A stretch of 64,000 nt of DNA from assembly GCF_009068765.1 (NCBI RefSeq), contig NZ_CP035534.1:1550001-1614000 (forward strand), in the 5' to 3' direction. The translations under genes and the position numbers were made by a program. A model generated the notes under the pieces. That model was not told where the DNA came from. It saw only the letters and a list, made by a program, of their open reading frames with translations, and made no database searches. This document shows positions 10,386 to 19,364 of the stretch, in pieces. The stretch is from Sulfurimonas hydrogeniphila (GTDB lineage: Bacteria; Campylobacterota; Campylobacteria; Campylobacterales; Sulfurimonadaceae). Position 1 is the stretch's first letter, and the number at the start of each line of letters is the position of its first letter.

Positions 10386-10892
10386 ATGAACTGGTTTTTT
10401 CTCACTTTAGGCTACAGCGGACTCTCTCCTAAAGCTCCCGGGACTATGGGAACACTGGCTTCACTGCCGCTTGGTATGGCAATACTTGTCTACTTTGATG
10501 CAACTACACTTTTTTTGGCGGCACTGCTTATTTCGATTATAGCCATTAAAGTTATTAACAAATATGAAGATGAAACAGGCAATCATGATGACCAAAGAAT
10601 AGTGATAGATGAACTTGCCGGGATGTGGTTTGCACTCAGTGTTGCACCCGCTGTCGGTGTTGCAAGCACTGAGATAACGGATCTTCAAAATGGGTTTTTG
10701 GTGCAGGCACTTCTCTCTTTTGTTCTTTTTCGATATTTTGATATAACAAAACCCTCTATTATAGGGAGAATAGACCGTGAAGCAAAAGGCGGCGTCGGCG
10801 TGATGGGAGATGATATTATTGCAGGTTTTGCGGCCGGAATCTCCTCAGCTGCGCTTTGGCAGGGATGGCTCTACATCAGTAAAATGATATAA
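10386..10892 (+). CDS. pgpA: Phosphatidylglycerophosphatase A
   Basis: A 168-residue integral membrane phosphatase that dephosphorylates phosphatidylglycerol phosphate. The signature DDQRIVIDELAGMWFAL (about 62-79) contains the conserved acidic residues of the PgpA family, followed by FRYFDITKPSIIGRIDR and the Gly-rich GGVGVMGDDIIAG near the C-terminus. Several hydrophobic segments are present. It starts 8 bases after the sulfurylase-like gene with a good AAGGAAAAC ribosome binding site and is the last gene of the ispDF block, as in Campylobacter. Confidence 0.95.
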   Translation: MNWFFLTLGYSGLSPKAPGTMGTLASLPLGMAILVYFDATTLFLAALLISIIAIKVINKYEDETGNHDDQRIVIDELAGMWFALSVAPAVGVASTEITDLQNGFLVQALLSFVLFRYFDITKPSIIGRIDREAKGGVGVMGDDIIAGFAAGISSAALWQGWLYISKMI

Positions 10893-10900
10893 AACATCCC

Positions 10901-11016
10901 CCGTCAATGCCATTAAGTTAAGCAAATCAATACTTTCTCGGAACCGGTACTTCAGTGCCGGCTGTTACAATAGTCTTGCCACTCTCAGCCCGGACTAAAG
11001 TCCGTGTTGCGAAAAA
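10901..11016. repeat. Dispersed two-hairpin repeat, full-length copy
   Basis: This appears to be the most complete unit: outer phrase GTCAATGCCATTAAGTTAAG (10902-10921), hairpin 1 CCGGTACTTCAGTGCCGG (10944-10961), spacer ACAATAGTCTTGCCACTCTC, and hairpin 2 CCCGGACTAAAGTCCG (10989-11004). The copy interrupted by the IS element at 38.5-40.1 kb has the same order in the opposite orientation. It fills the gap between convergent pgpA and the ywbE-like gene. Confidence 0.88.
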
Positions 11017-11211
11017 TCAATATATCTCCTTTACCCGTCCTACTTCGCCACTCATCAAACGGACTTTAATACCGTGAGGGTGTGTTGCAGATTTTGTAAG
11101 AATATCTCTGACAATCCCGTCTGTTAAATAGCCGCTTTCCTGATCCTGCTTTAAAACGATGGCAACAGAAGCACCCTGTTTGATATCTGCTCTTTTCGTA
11201 CCCTTATTCAT
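11017..11211 (-). CDS. YwbE-family (DUF2196) small protein
   Basis: A 64-residue protein with the YwbE/DUF2196 pattern: RADIKQGASVAIVLKQDQ, SGYLTDGIVRDILT, THPHGIKVRLMSGEVGRV. It is a small beta-rich fold of unknown function. A longer frame begins at 11256, but ATG 11211 is preferred because it has AAGG six bases upstream and matches where family members begin. It overlaps the end of the mechanosensitive channel gene by 8 bases, so the two are translationally linked. Confidence 0.85.
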   Translation of the reverse strand: MNKGTKRADIKQGASVAIVLKQDQESGYLTDGIVRDILTKSATHPHGIKVRLMSGEVGRVKEIY

Positions 11212-13042
11212 GTTCATCCTTTGTTTCATTATAAATTGAGAGAGACGGAAAGGCAAATTCTAAAGAGTTTCTTTCAAAAATTATCATTATTTTTTCCATA
11301 ACATCCTGCTTCGTCTTCAGCCACTCTTCCCACTCCACTGATTTTGAAAAACAGTATACAAGTATGTTAATGCTTGAATCTGCAAACTCGTCAAGATACA
11401 CAAGCAGTGTCTTTTTGACACCTTCAAGATCATCTTTAGAAACAAGTTTTGCTATATGTCCATACTCAATCTCATGCTCATATTTTGTATTTTTTGTTGC
11501 AATTTTCGGATGATTTTGCAGCATTTCTCTGATTTCTTTGATGGCATTTTTAATATCTTCCTGTCTGGAGTCATATTTTACACCCAGTTTCATCTTTATT
11601 CTGCGTCCAAGTTTTCTTTTGTTCCAGTTTTTTATATCTTTGGATGCAAAGGTGCCGTTTGGAATGGCAATAAGAGCATTATCAAAGGTTCTTAGTGTTG
11701 TCACACGCAGACCGATTTCAACAACAACACCCTCTTTGCCGTCAACTTCTATCCAGTCGCCTTGTGAAAATACATCGCTGAAAAGGACAGAGAGTGTTCC
11801 AAAAAAGTTTGAAATTGTATCTTTTGCTGCAAAAGCAACCGCAAAACCACCAATTCCAAGACCAGAAAGTACAGCGGTCAAGTCAACACCGGCAAAATAC
11901 AGAACAATCAGCAAACCGATAATGACAATAAAGAAATTGATAATTTTCAATCCGACATTAATCAGTTCGCTTTTTATATTTGATTTTTCTTTTTCAAAAG
12001 TATTGAGCTTGATAATGGCTGCCGTATTGACAATAATATAAATAATATATGTAAAATAAAAGCCGTATATCATGTTAAATATACGACTTACTTCCTCTAT
12101 GGAGCTGAAATTATTGTAAACATATATAACCATGTTTACATTAATAATCAGGATGAGGATCTCTATACTTTTACGCAGTTTCTCAAGAATCTGTTCAGAG
12201 TATCTGCTTAAAAAGTCTATTTGAAGAAACAGTTTTTGCAATGCGATATAAAAAACTTTTCTTAAAACATAAATTACCAAAATCAGCAAAAAGATAATAA
12301 TAAGCTTCACAACACTCAGTCCGTACGACTCTAAAAACCCATCTACAGCTTTCACCACCGTAAAGGAGTTAATAAAAACAACAGGCTTGATTATATGGTA
12401 TTTGACATATTTGTTCAGTCGGTAGAGTTTATTCTCTGCTTTGTATAAAAAGGCTATAAAATCACTGTTTATCTCCTGCAGCGCATAGTATTCCTCTATA
12501 TTTTTTTTTGCCGCTTTTAAGATGGGAGAAGGATCTTTGAGTGCCAAAATATGTTTATAGTCTTTTGCTGTAATTTTACTCAGGGCTTCTTGATTCTGTG
12601 CCGTATAAACATTTAATTTTTCTTCAAAATCCTGAATATTCGGTACATCCAACGACAAAAGTACATTTTTAATCAATATGTTCTGATTTTTGACAATTTC
12701 ATACGACTTCAATTGTGCCTCATCTCTGATTACGGCATATCCGTTACCCAGCCGTCTGTTAATCGCAATGATTTTTTTCAGTGAAAATATTTCCTTGCTG
12801 AAATCCTGCACATTCTCAATATACTGCTGTTTGTTTGAGATGATAGTATTGAGTTCCTGATCATACATGTACTCCTGTTTTTGCAGTAAATTTTCTATCT
12901 GCTCCTGGGAGAGATTTGCATCATTCATTTGATACACCAGCTGTAACTGTGCATCTATAAACTCTGAGTATTTTACCTTTGCACTCAATGTCCCGGCAAA
13001 TATAAAAACAAAAGTCAGTAAAATTAATTGAACTTTTTTAAT
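11204..13042 (-). CDS. MscS-family mechanosensitive ion channel with signal peptide, probable ATT start
   Basis: A small-conductance mechanosensitive channel homologue of about 612 residues. After a signal peptide and a long periplasmic helical region (to about residue 215) come several membrane helices; the MscS pore helix and beta domain read LSGLGIGGFAVAFAAKDTISNFFG and GDWIEVDGKEGVVVEIGLRVTTLRTFDN. The first common start codon in frame, TTG 12988, would begin after the hydrophobic core. Upstream in the same frame is ATT 13042, seven bases after AAAGGA. Starting there gives the N-terminus MKKVQLILLTFVFIF, then an AxxxxSA-type cleavage site before KVKYSEF. ATT starts are rare (infC is the known case). 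The gene follows gdhA by 13 bases and overlaps the ywbE-like gene. Confidence 0.88.
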   Translation of the reverse strand: MKKVQLILLTFVFIFAGTLSAKVKYSEFIDAQLQLVYQMNDANLSQEQIENLLQKQEYMYDQELNTIISNKQQYIENVQDFSKEIFSLKKIIAINRRLGNGYAVIRDEAQLKSYEIVKNQNILIKNVLLSLDVPNIQDFEEKLNVYTAQNQEALSKITAKDYKHILALKDPSPILKAAKKNIEEYYALQEINSDFIAFLYKAENKLYRLNKYVKYHIIKPVVFINSFTVVKAVDGFLESYGLSVVKLIIIFLLILVIYVLRKVFYIALQKLFLQIDFLSRYSEQILEKLRKSIEILILIINVNMVIYVYNNFSSIEEVSRIFNMIYGFYFTYIIYIIVNTAAIIKLNTFEKEKSNIKSELINVGLKIINFFIVIIGLLIVLYFAGVDLTAVLSGLGIGGFAVAFAAKDTISNFFGTLSVLFSDVFSQGDWIEVDGKEGVVVEIGLRVTTLRTFDNALIAIPNGTFASKDIKNWNKRKLGRRIKMKLGVKYDSRQEDIKNAIKEIREMLQNHPKIATKNTKYEHEIEYGHIAKLVSKDDLEGVKKTLLVYLDEFADSSINILVYCFSKSVEWEEWLKTKQDVMEKIMIIFERNSLEFAFPSLSIYNETKDEHE

Positions 13043-13055
13043 GGGAAATCCTTTA

Positions 13056-14411
13056 TTATATACCTTCAGCTATCATAGCATCAGCTACTTTTTTAAATCC
13101 TGCAATATTTGCACCATCAACATAATTCCCCTCTACTCCATAGTCTTTTGCCGTAAGCGCCACCCGTTTACAGATCATCTGCATCGTCTCCTGAAGCTTG
13201 TAGTTCACCTTTTCATAACTCCATTTACTCATAGAAGCATTTTGACTCATCTCAAATTCACTCACAGCCACACCCCCTGCATTGGCAGCTTTAGCCGGTG
13301 CAAAGCATACTTTATGCGATTGCAGCAAAGCAATAGCATTTGGAGTCGATGGCATATTCGCACCCTCAGAAACACTCACGCAGCCGTTTTCTATAAGGTT
13401 TTGTGCATCCGCTTCAAAGAGTTCGTTTTGCGTAGCGCACGGAAAAGCCGCATAACACGGAATATTCCAAACAGCATGCTCCCCTTCAGGGTACTCTGAT
13501 ACAGGCGTATATTTTGCCTCTGTATGTGTCTGTACATACATTTCCAAAGAATTGCTTCGATTCAGTTTTAACTCTTTTACCAGAGCCAGGTCAATCCCTC
13601 TTGGATCATACACTGTCCCGTGAGAATCCGAACATGTCACTACAACAGCACCAATCTCCTGCAGCTTTTCGATTACATGTAAAGCAACATTTCCAGCACC
13701 GCTGACTGTGCATATTTTCCCCTCAAGCGGCTCTTTGTTTTCAATTTCAAGCATACTCTGTGTAAAATAGACCACCCCGTAGCCTGTTGCTTCGGGACGC
13801 ATTAAAGAACCTCCGAAAAAATAGGGTTTTCCGGTCAAAGCACCTTCGTATGAAGATGTAATCTTTTTATACTCTCCAAAGAGATAGCCGATTTCCCGGG
13901 CACCGACTCCGATGTCACCGGCAGGAACATCTATGCGCGGCCCGATATATTTATGCAACTCTGTCATAAAGGCTGTACAAAACTTCATAACTTCAAAGTC
14001 ACTTTTTCCTTTTGGATCAAAATCACTCCCTCCTTTGGCACCACCTATAGGTAAACCCGTCAGTGAGTTTTTCAAAATCTGCTCAAAACCCAAAAACTTC
14101 AAAATCCCTTCATTCACACTCGGATGAAAACGGAGTCCTCCTTTATAGGGTCCGAGTGCGTTGTTAAACTGTACTCTGTATCCTGTATTTACCTGTATTT
14201 GATTATTGTCATCCAGCCAGGTCACTTTAAACTTTATAATCCTGTCAGGAACGACCAATCTGTCTAAAATTCCGAATCTGCTGTATCTCTCATCAGACTC
14301 AAGCAACGGGGCAATCGAGTAAATCACCTCCTCCATCGCCTGGTAAAATACATTGTTTTCAGCACAGTTACCATGCTCAAATTTTTTAATTTCTTTCTCT
14401 GCTATCGACAA
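13056..14411 (-). CDS. gdhA: NADP-type glutamate dehydrogenase
   Basis: A 451-residue hexameric-type GdhA that aminates 2-oxoglutarate to glutamate. Conserved segments include YRVQFNNALGPYKGGLRFHP, the catalytic-lysine region LPIGGAKGGSDFDPKGKSD, and GPRIDVPAGDIGVGAREIGYLFG, with the nucleotide-binding turn VSGAGNVALHVIEKL. The frame is open to 14492, but TTG 14411 (Leu28 of the longer frame) is chosen because AAAGGA lies upstream at the right distance and the resulting N-terminus (MSIAEKEIKKFE) fits the family length. It is followed closely by mscS. It contains one exact TTACATGTAA palindrome at 13673. Confidence 0.95.
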   Translation of the reverse strand: MSIAEKEIKKFEHGNCAENNVFYQAMEEVIYSIAPLLESDERYSRFGILDRLVVPDRIIKFKVTWLDDNNQIQVNTGYRVQFNNALGPYKGGLRFHPSVNEGILKFLGFEQILKNSLTGLPIGGAKGGSDFDPKGKSDFEVMKFCTAFMTELHKYIGPRIDVPAGDIGVGAREIGYLFGEYKKITSSYEGALTGKPYFFGGSLMRPEATGYGVVYFTQSMLEIENKEPLEGKICTVSGAGNVALHVIEKLQEIGAVVVTCSDSHGTVYDPRGIDLALVKELKLNRSNSLEMYVQTHTEAKYTPVSEYPEGEHAVWNIPCYAAFPCATQNELFEADAQNLIENGCVSVSEGANMPSTPNAIALLQSHKVCFAPAKAANAGGVAVSEFEMSQNASMSKWSYEKVNYKLQETMQMICKRVALTAKDYGVEGNYVDGANIAGFKKVADAMIAEGI

Positions 14412-14586
14412 AAAGAATCCTTTATAAACTACTATTGTGAAGGAATTGTAGCACAAGCTGGAAAAAAAGTAAAAACTATTGAAAAAAGTCACAAATTTAT
14501 CATAAAAGCCCTTGCTTTAAGTCAGTCATAATATATAACATATTATTATGTGACAATCTTGTGATTTACTTATAAGGAACATATTC

Positions 14587-16500
14587 ATGTTTAGAAACAA
14601 AAGCATAAAAGAACTGATGTGGCTATTAACAATAGTTATTGTTGTATCTCTCGTCGGTGCAGCCGGATTTACATATTATGCGCTTAACAGCATAGAAAAA
14701 GAGTTCAATGAGATAAAAGAGAGTTCCATTGACACATCTCTGACTATCTATGATATAGAAAAAAGAATGAACTATATCAGCAGAAATGACAGAGATGTTA
14801 TGCTCGGCGGCGATATTGAAAAAGACAAAAGAGAGCTCAGAGAAAATATCAGTGCAATTGCAGAAAATTTCAAAAAACTTGAAAAAGTGTCCAAAAACGG
14901 TTCCAATGCAGAACTTCTGAAAAAGGCAAAATATTCAACACTGAAATTTATCAATGAAGCATATAAGTATATAGATTCTTTAAGCGCTGATGATATTAAA
15001 AACAACAAAGAAGGCATTTACCACGTTTATCATCAAAAACTCTCGCCTTTGGCTATGGAGTCACGAAAATATTTTAAAACATTTGTAAAAAACAAAAAAG
15101 AACAATTTATAAAAGATATGAAAGCCATGAGAAGCGCCATAACATTTTACAAATTATTTGTACTTGGTTCAAGTCTCCTTATTATCATTATATTATTTTT
15201 GCTCACTACAAAAATCAGAACTTCCATAGTTTCGGGTATCAACAGATTCAGATGTCTGATAGAGACTGCTTCCAATGGTGATTTCAGCAAAAAGAATGAA
15301 ATCAGAACACAGGGAGACACCGAACTTGATGCTATGGGCAAAGCACTCAAAATCCTTATAGAACACACTGAAAATATGATTCATGAAGTAAATACTGCTA
15401 TAACAAATGCCTCCCAGGGTGACTTTTCCAAACCTATCTCTACTGAAGGAATGCACGGAGAGTTCCTGGTTGCTATCAGAAATGTCAGTAAAAGTATAGA
15501 TTTTATGCGTGAACAGTATCAAAAAGCACAAAGAGACTCTTTTAACTCAAAACTGAGTGTAAAAAGCGTCAATGTGTCCGAATCTCTTACCGTTATTCAA
15601 TCTGATTTAAAAACAAATATAGAAAAAATCAAAGAAGTAACACATGCTACAGATTCTGCTGCAAAACTTGCAAATGACTCTCGGGCAAATATCAACACTG
15701 TTGTCAATGGACTGCATGAACTCAATGAACAGGTAGGTACAAACCATTCAAATATAGATGAACTTGCTTCACAAACAAATAATATTACATCAGTCATCGA
15801 GCTTATTACCGATATTGCCGATCAGACAAATCTTTTAGCTCTTAATGCTGCCATAGAAGCAGCCCGTGCAGGTGAACATGGTCGAGGATTCGCAGTTGTA
15901 GCAGATGAAGTCAGAAAACTTGCAGAACGTACACACAAGGCTACAAGCGAAATTTCAATCTCTATAAAATCACTCCAGCAGGGTATGAGCGAAATTCAGA
16001 CAAGTTCTGAACTGATGAAAGAGACAGTAGATGCCTCTACCGCTAAAATAGAAGAGTTTGAAACGACACTCATTGAACTGAGTGACTCCTCAACAAAAAT
16101 TGTAGACCAGTCATACTATATGGAAAACAGTATATTTATTGTACTGGCAAAAATAGATCATATTTTATATAAATCACGAGCATATAACTCTTTGATTTCT
16201 TTGAAAAAAGTACTCAAAGCAGTCTCTTCTCATGAATGTAATCTTGGAAAATGGTATGATCATGAAGGAAAAGAACGATTTAGCAATACTTCGGCTTATC
16301 CGCAAATAGCACAACCTCATAATATTGTCCATGAAAATGCAAACAAAAATCTTGCATTCCTTGATAAAACAAACGCGCAAGAAGAGGTATTGGAACATGC
16401 TCAGGATATTTTACACAACTTCGAAGATATGGAAAAAGCATCAGAAGAACTCTTTATACTTCTTGACACTATGCTGAGTCAAACACAAAGAGAAGAATAA
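14587..16500 (+). CDS. Methyl-accepting chemotaxis protein with C-terminal CZB zinc domain
   Basis: A 637-residue transducer. One membrane helix (about 12-32) and a second (about 195-212) enclose a periplasmic, helix-rich four-helix-bundle-like ligand region. HAMP-like repeats follow, then the MCP signalling hairpin tip [21 protein letters not shown]. The C-terminus carries a chemoreceptor zinc-binding (CZB) domain: a His/Cys motif [10 protein letters not shown] near 550 and a further His set PHNIVHENA. In related receptors this domain senses hypochlorous acid or zinc and redox state. It is divergent from gdhA; the ribosome binding site AAGGAA sits ten bases before the ATG. Confidence 0.93.
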   Translation: MFRNKSIKELMWLLTIVIVVSLVGAAGFTYYALNSIEKEFNEIKESSIDTSLTIYDIEKRMNYISRNDRDVMLGGDIEKDKRELRENISAIAENFKKLEKVSKNGSNAELLKKAKYSTLKFINEAYKYIDSLSADDIKNNKEGIYHVYHQKLSPLAMESRKYFKTFVKNKKEQFIKDMKAMRSAITFYKLFVLGSSLLIIIILFLLTTKIRTSIVSGINRFRCLIETASNGDFSKKNEIRTQGDTELDAMGKALKILIEHTENMIHEVNTAITNASQGDFSKPISTEGMHGEFLVAIRNVSKSIDFMREQYQKAQRDSFNSKLSVKSVNVSESLTVIQSDLKTNIEKIKEVTHATDSAAKLANDSRANINTVVNGLHELNEQVGTNHSNIDELASQTNNITSVIELITDIADQTNLLALNAAIEAARAGEHGRGFAVVADEVRKLAERTHKATSEISISIKSLQQGMSEIQTSSELMKETVDASTAKIEEFETTLIELSDSSTKIVDQSYYMENSIFIVLAKIDHILYKSRAYNSLISLKKVLKAVSSHECNLGKWYDHEGKERFSNTSAYPQIAQPHNIVHENANKNLAFLDKTNAQEEVLEHAQDILHNFEDMEKASEELFILLDTMLSQTQREE

Positions 16501-16509
16501 GCTCTTTGT

Positions 16510-16881
16510 TTACTCCCACTCCTCATATTTGGAGTGAGAGTGCTTGTCTTTTTTATACCGTTTGGCATTTTTACTTTTCTCCAACTGGTTTATACTGTAA
16601 AGCAGTTCTTCTTTAATATTATCAATATCTTCATCAGAATCTTTATAGCCTATCATTTTTTTTACGAGCTGTTGCAGATCCTGCAGTTCACCCTTGTACA
16701 GTTGCACCTCTTCCACCCGATTGAGCAGTTTCAGCGCATTGTCAATCTTTTTATTGTACTTTTCATGGTCCAGGGCATCGCTGTTTAGCAAGTAGGACAA
16801 AATACTTTTTTTAAATCTTTCCAGTGCTCGGATATACCGAAGCCTGTTTGCATTCTCGATTGCTTTTTTTGATGCTGCCAT
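16510..16881 (-). CDS. Hypothetical coiled-coil protein
   Basis: A 123-residue, highly charged, helix-rich protein with repeated Leu heptad spacing (LLNRVEEVQLYKGELQDLQQLVKKM) and a Lys/His-rich C-terminal tail. There are no membrane segments and no recognised domain. It faces the chemoreceptor gene convergently with only 9 bases between the stops. Length and charge suggest a cytosolic structural or nucleic-acid-associated protein, but nothing specific can be supported. Confidence 0.6.
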   Translation of the reverse strand: MAASKKAIENANRLRYIRALERFKKSILSYLLNSDALDHEKYNKKIDNALKLLNRVEEVQLYKGELQDLQQLVKKMIGYKDSDEDIDNIKEELLYSINQLEKSKNAKRYKKDKHSHSKYEEWE

Positions 16882-16906
16882 TGTAAGCCTATTATTTATT
16901 TATGAG

Positions 16907-16912
16907 TATAAT
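16907..16912 (+). promoter_or_regulatory. Predicted -10 box for the rhodanese gene
   Basis: TATAAT in the short divergent gap between the coiled-coil gene and the rhodanese gene, 48 bases before the ATG. A GGAG ribosome binding site follows at about 16946. Confidence 0.4.
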
Positions 16913-16959
16913 TATACAAGAGATTTCTAAGAACTCGAACAATATTTGGAGAAAATACC

Positions 16960-17358
16960 ATGAAAAAAGCAATTTTACTGCTGATGCTCTTTGCTCTGTC
17001 CTTAGCAGCAGAAGTAAAAAATGAATATATTTCACAAGAATTACTCAAGCAAAATATTCCTATTGTAGATATCAGAACACCGGGAGAATGGAAAGAGACC
17101 GGTCTTTTAAAAGGTGCAATTCCTATCATGTTTTGGGATGCAAGAGGAAACTATGATGTAAGAAAATTTTTAAATGAATTACATAAAAAAGTTGACACCA
17201 CAAAACCTTTCGCCCTTATCTGCCATACAGGCAGCAGAACTTCCATAGTCGCGCCGTGGCTTGCAAAAGAGTTTGGGTATAAAGTAATCAACCTCAAGGG
17301 TGGAATGGAGTATGCAACCAAAGGGTTACATCTCAAAACAGTATCCTACAGGCAATGA
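16960..17358 (+). CDS. Exported rhodanese-like sulfurtransferase
   Basis: A 132-residue single-domain rhodanese. An N-terminal signal peptide (MKKAILLLMLFALSLAAE) directs it to the periplasm. The rhodanese start VDIRTPGEWKETG is present, and the active-site loop reads CHTGSRTS with the catalytic Cys near residue 89. Members of this class transfer sulfane sulfur or handle periplasmic polysulfide, which fits a sulfur-oxidising organism, but the substrate is not known. Its stop overlaps the start of a 41-residue membrane peptide by ATGA. Confidence 0.9.
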   Translation: MKKAILLLMLFALSLAAEVKNEYISQELLKQNIPIVDIRTPGEWKETGLLKGAIPIMFWDARGNYDVRKFLNELHKKVDTTKPFALICHTGSRTSIVAPWLAKEFGYKVINLKGGMEYATKGLHLKTVSYRQ

Positions 17359-17480
17359 GTCGATTAAAAACAGTTTTAAAATTTCTTCTTTTTCTGACAC
17401 TCCGAATTGTGATAACATTCGGAGTGCTTGGATTGCTGATTTTTCTTCTCTGGGGTGCTCTTTATCTTATTTTTTACTAA
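17355..17480 (+). CDS. Small membrane protein translationally coupled to the rhodanese
   Basis: A 41-residue frame beginning at the ATGA overlap with the rhodanese stop. It has a basic N-terminus (MSRLKTVLKF) followed by two hydrophobic stretches ending LWGALYLIFY, so it should sit in the inner membrane. No family is recognised. The four-base overlap and the composition of a genuine membrane peptide support a real gene, possibly a partner of the exported rhodanese. Confidence 0.6.
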   Translation: MSRLKTVLKFLLFLTLRIVITFGVLGLLIFLLWGALYLIFY

Positions 17481-17487
17481 ATCCGAA

Positions 17488-17997
17488 TCAGAGTAATGAT
17501 TTTATAACATTACTGACCCCTTGGTGCAGATTATAATTGGCTATTGGAAAGTCCAGACTTTCATTTTCCAAGTTCACCGTATACCTGCTTAAATATGTCC
17601 CTAACTCACTCAAGTCTATCGGTGTGTACTGCTCACATTTCTCCTCTTCAAGTTTTGTCCGTACTAATTTATTTGCCTCATTAGAGTGTGCAAGGGTAAA
17701 AGCCAGTGTTTTCAAACTCAAAAAATCACTCCATCGAAGAAAAATTTCGGGAGTCAACGTCTCTATATACTCTCCTTCCGGTGTAAACAACAGGTCATTG
17801 TCCCGCAAAGGAATCAGTACCGATAAAATTGCACGTGAAAAGGGGGCCACTTTATCACTCCAAAATGGTGACTCATTTCTTGTTTTGAGCTCTTTTTCAA
17901 TTTCATTTACTATCGTATCTAGACTTTCATTTTTAAAAAGTTCATATGTTTTTTGTTTCATACCCTCATCCATGTAATATTTTTTATAATCATACAC
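17488..17997 (-). CDS. Hypothetical protein
   Basis: A 169-residue soluble protein with no recognised domain. An acidic, helical N-terminal third (ESLDTIVNEIEKELKTR) is followed by a hydrophobic segment SPFWSDKVAPFSRAILSVL and an LRDNDLLFTPEG region. The ORF is clean and uses codons like its neighbours. The stop lies 8 bases from the stop of the small membrane peptide, convergently. It is divergent from the DUF445 gene, with 39 bases between the starts. Function unknown. Confidence 0.65.
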   Translation of the reverse strand: MYDYKKYYMDEGMKQKTYELFKNESLDTIVNEIEKELKTRNESPFWSDKVAPFSRAILSVLIPLRDNDLLFTPEGEYIETLTPEIFLRWSDFLSLKTLAFTLAHSNEANKLVRTKLEEEKCEQYTPIDLSELGTYLSRYTVNLENESLDFPIANYNLHQGVSNVIKSLL

Positions 17998-18005
17998 TTT
18001 TAGTA

Positions 18006-18011
18006 TATAAT
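18006..18011 (+). promoter_or_regulatory. Predicted -10 box for the DUF445 gene
   Basis: TATAAT sits 26 bases before the ATG of the DUF445 gene and is followed by a strong AAGGAG ribosome binding site at 18024-18029. Confidence 0.5.
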
Positions 18012-18036
18012 TTCACATTTAAAAAGGAGCAATAGT

Positions 18037-18744
18037 ATGAAATTACATAAAAGTTTTATCACAAACCTCACTGCGCTGTTTCTTGTTGGAATATCTTTTA
18101 TAGTGCCTTTATACAAAGAAGCTTTATTATATGCAGGTCTGTTTGCACTCTCTGGTGCCTTGACAAATCAGTTGGCAATTCACATGCTCTTTGAAAAAGT
18201 ACCGTTTTTGTATGGTTCCGGTGTTATCGTAGAGAGATTTGAAGCATTTAAAAGTGCTATAAAAAATCTTATCATGAATGAATTTTTCACAAAAGAACAG
18301 CTGGAAAAGTTTTTTGCCAATGAAGAAAAAAAAATAAACCTTGTACCTATCATAGAAGAGACAGATTTTACACCTGCTTTTGATGCTTTAAGCAAAACAG
18401 TAATGGAGTCCTCTTTTGGCGGCATGTTAGGGATGTTCGGCGGAGAAAATGCCTTGAACACTTTAAAAGAACCTTTTACAAACAAACTTAAATCAGCAGT
18501 CATAAAAATAGTCACATCCAAAGCATTTAATGACACCCTGCAACACCACCTTAGCCATTCATCCTTAAATGACGATATGATACAATCAATCGAACGCGTT
18601 GTAGATGCAAGACTAAGTGAACTGACGCCTCAAATGGTCAAAGATATCATACAAAAAATGATACATGAGCACCTTGACTGGTTGGTTGTATGGGGTGGCG
18701 TATTTGGAGGGCTGATCGGACTACTGAGTTCTTTTATACTATAG
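18037..18744 (+). CDS. DUF445 membrane protein
   Basis: A 235-residue member of the DUF445 (YheB/YjiN-like) family. Two N-terminal membrane helices include the diagnostic GALTNQLAIHMLFEKVPFLYGSG, followed by a cytosolic or periplasmic helical domain and a C-terminal membrane anchor (WGGVFGGLIGLLSSFIL). Function is not established for the family. It is preceded by AAGGAG and converges on the S4-domain gene with 4 bases between stops. Confidence 0.85.
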   Translation: MKLHKSFITNLTALFLVGISFIVPLYKEALLYAGLFALSGALTNQLAIHMLFEKVPFLYGSGVIVERFEAFKSAIKNLIMNEFFTKEQLEKFFANEEKKINLVPIIEETDFTPAFDALSKTVMESSFGGMLGMFGGENALNTLKEPFTNKLKSAVIKIVTSKAFNDTLQHHLSHSSLNDDMIQSIERVVDARLSELTPQMVKDIIQKMIHEHLDWLVVWGGVFGGLIGLLSSFIL

Positions 18745-18748
18745 AAGT

Positions 18749-18955
18749 TTAAACAACTTCTATAGTTACATCATCACCTACACTCAACACATCGCCTGCT
18801 CTTATTTTGGCTCGTTTTCGCAGTTCAACTTCTCCATTACGGGTCACATATCCGTCAGCTACAATCATTTTTGCCTGTGCGCCGCTGTCTACAAGATCTA
18901 ACACTTTTAATAATTTATACAACTCTATATACTCATCTTTTAACTCAAATTTCAT
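18749..18955 (-). CDS. S4-domain RNA-binding protein
   Basis: A 68-residue stand-alone S4 domain: KLLKVLDLVDSGAQAKMIVADGYVTRNGEVELRKRAKIRAGD carries the usual pattern of an S4 RNA-binding fold (YbcJ/YaaA-like). It may bind rRNA or tRNA. It overlaps the end of the GIY-YIG gene by 11 bases on the same strand, so the pair form a small operon. Confidence 0.85.
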   Translation of the reverse strand: MKFELKDEYIELYKLLKVLDLVDSGAQAKMIVADGYVTRNGEVELRKRAKIRAGDVLSVGDDVTIEVV

Positions 18956-19205
18956 CTACTCTCCTCTTTATAATTTTCAGTTTTTCTGACCGTGATAATT
19001 TTTTTATTTCATATTCACGCTTTGAAGCACTGCTTCTGTTTGTATGTTCTTCATTATATACCAATCTTACCGGTCTTCTGATTTTAGTATATTTTGCACC
19101 TTTTTCTGAATAGTTATGTTCAGAAACCCGTCGTTTCAAATCTGTTGTTATCCCTGTATACAGGCTATTATCACTACATTGTAAAATATATACATAATAT
19201 ACCAT
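18945..19205 (-). CDS. GIY-YIG nuclease-superfamily protein (UPF0213)
   Basis: An 86-residue single-domain protein with VYYVYILQCSDNSLYTGIT (the GIY-YIG pair is Y-V-Y-I / Y-T-G-I here), the Arg in LKRRVSEHN, and the downstream Glu in SASKREYEIKKL. This is the YhbQ/YazA family, cytosolic, with a predicted role in DNA repair or turnover. It overlaps the S4 gene. Confidence 0.9.
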   Translation of the reverse strand: MVYYVYILQCSDNSLYTGITTDLKRRVSEHNYSEKGAKYTKIRRPVRLVYNEEHTNRSSASKREYEIKKLSRSEKLKIIKRRVDEI

Positions 19206-19300
19206 TTATACGTCCTTTCATCAAACTATATCATAACTACAGTATCATTTTGTAACAATTTCTTAAAAATATATGAATTTAGTTGTAAATAACAAAAAGT

Positions 19301-19306
19301 TATAAT
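19301..19306 (+). promoter_or_regulatory. Predicted -10 box for the response regulator
   Basis: TATAAT in the AT-rich divergent gap between the GIY-YIG gene and the response regulator, 59 bases before the ATG, followed by TATAGGAAAAG as ribosome binding site. Confidence 0.35.
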
Positions 19307-19364
19307 ATAATAAAGACTTAATTTATCACAAATTGGTCACTTTTTTTTAATATAGGAAAAGAAC

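Noticed and set aside
13041-13499. Plus-strand frame of 152 codons opposite gdhA
   Set aside because: Antisense shadow of a well-supported gene, with His/Ser/Arg-rich random composition.
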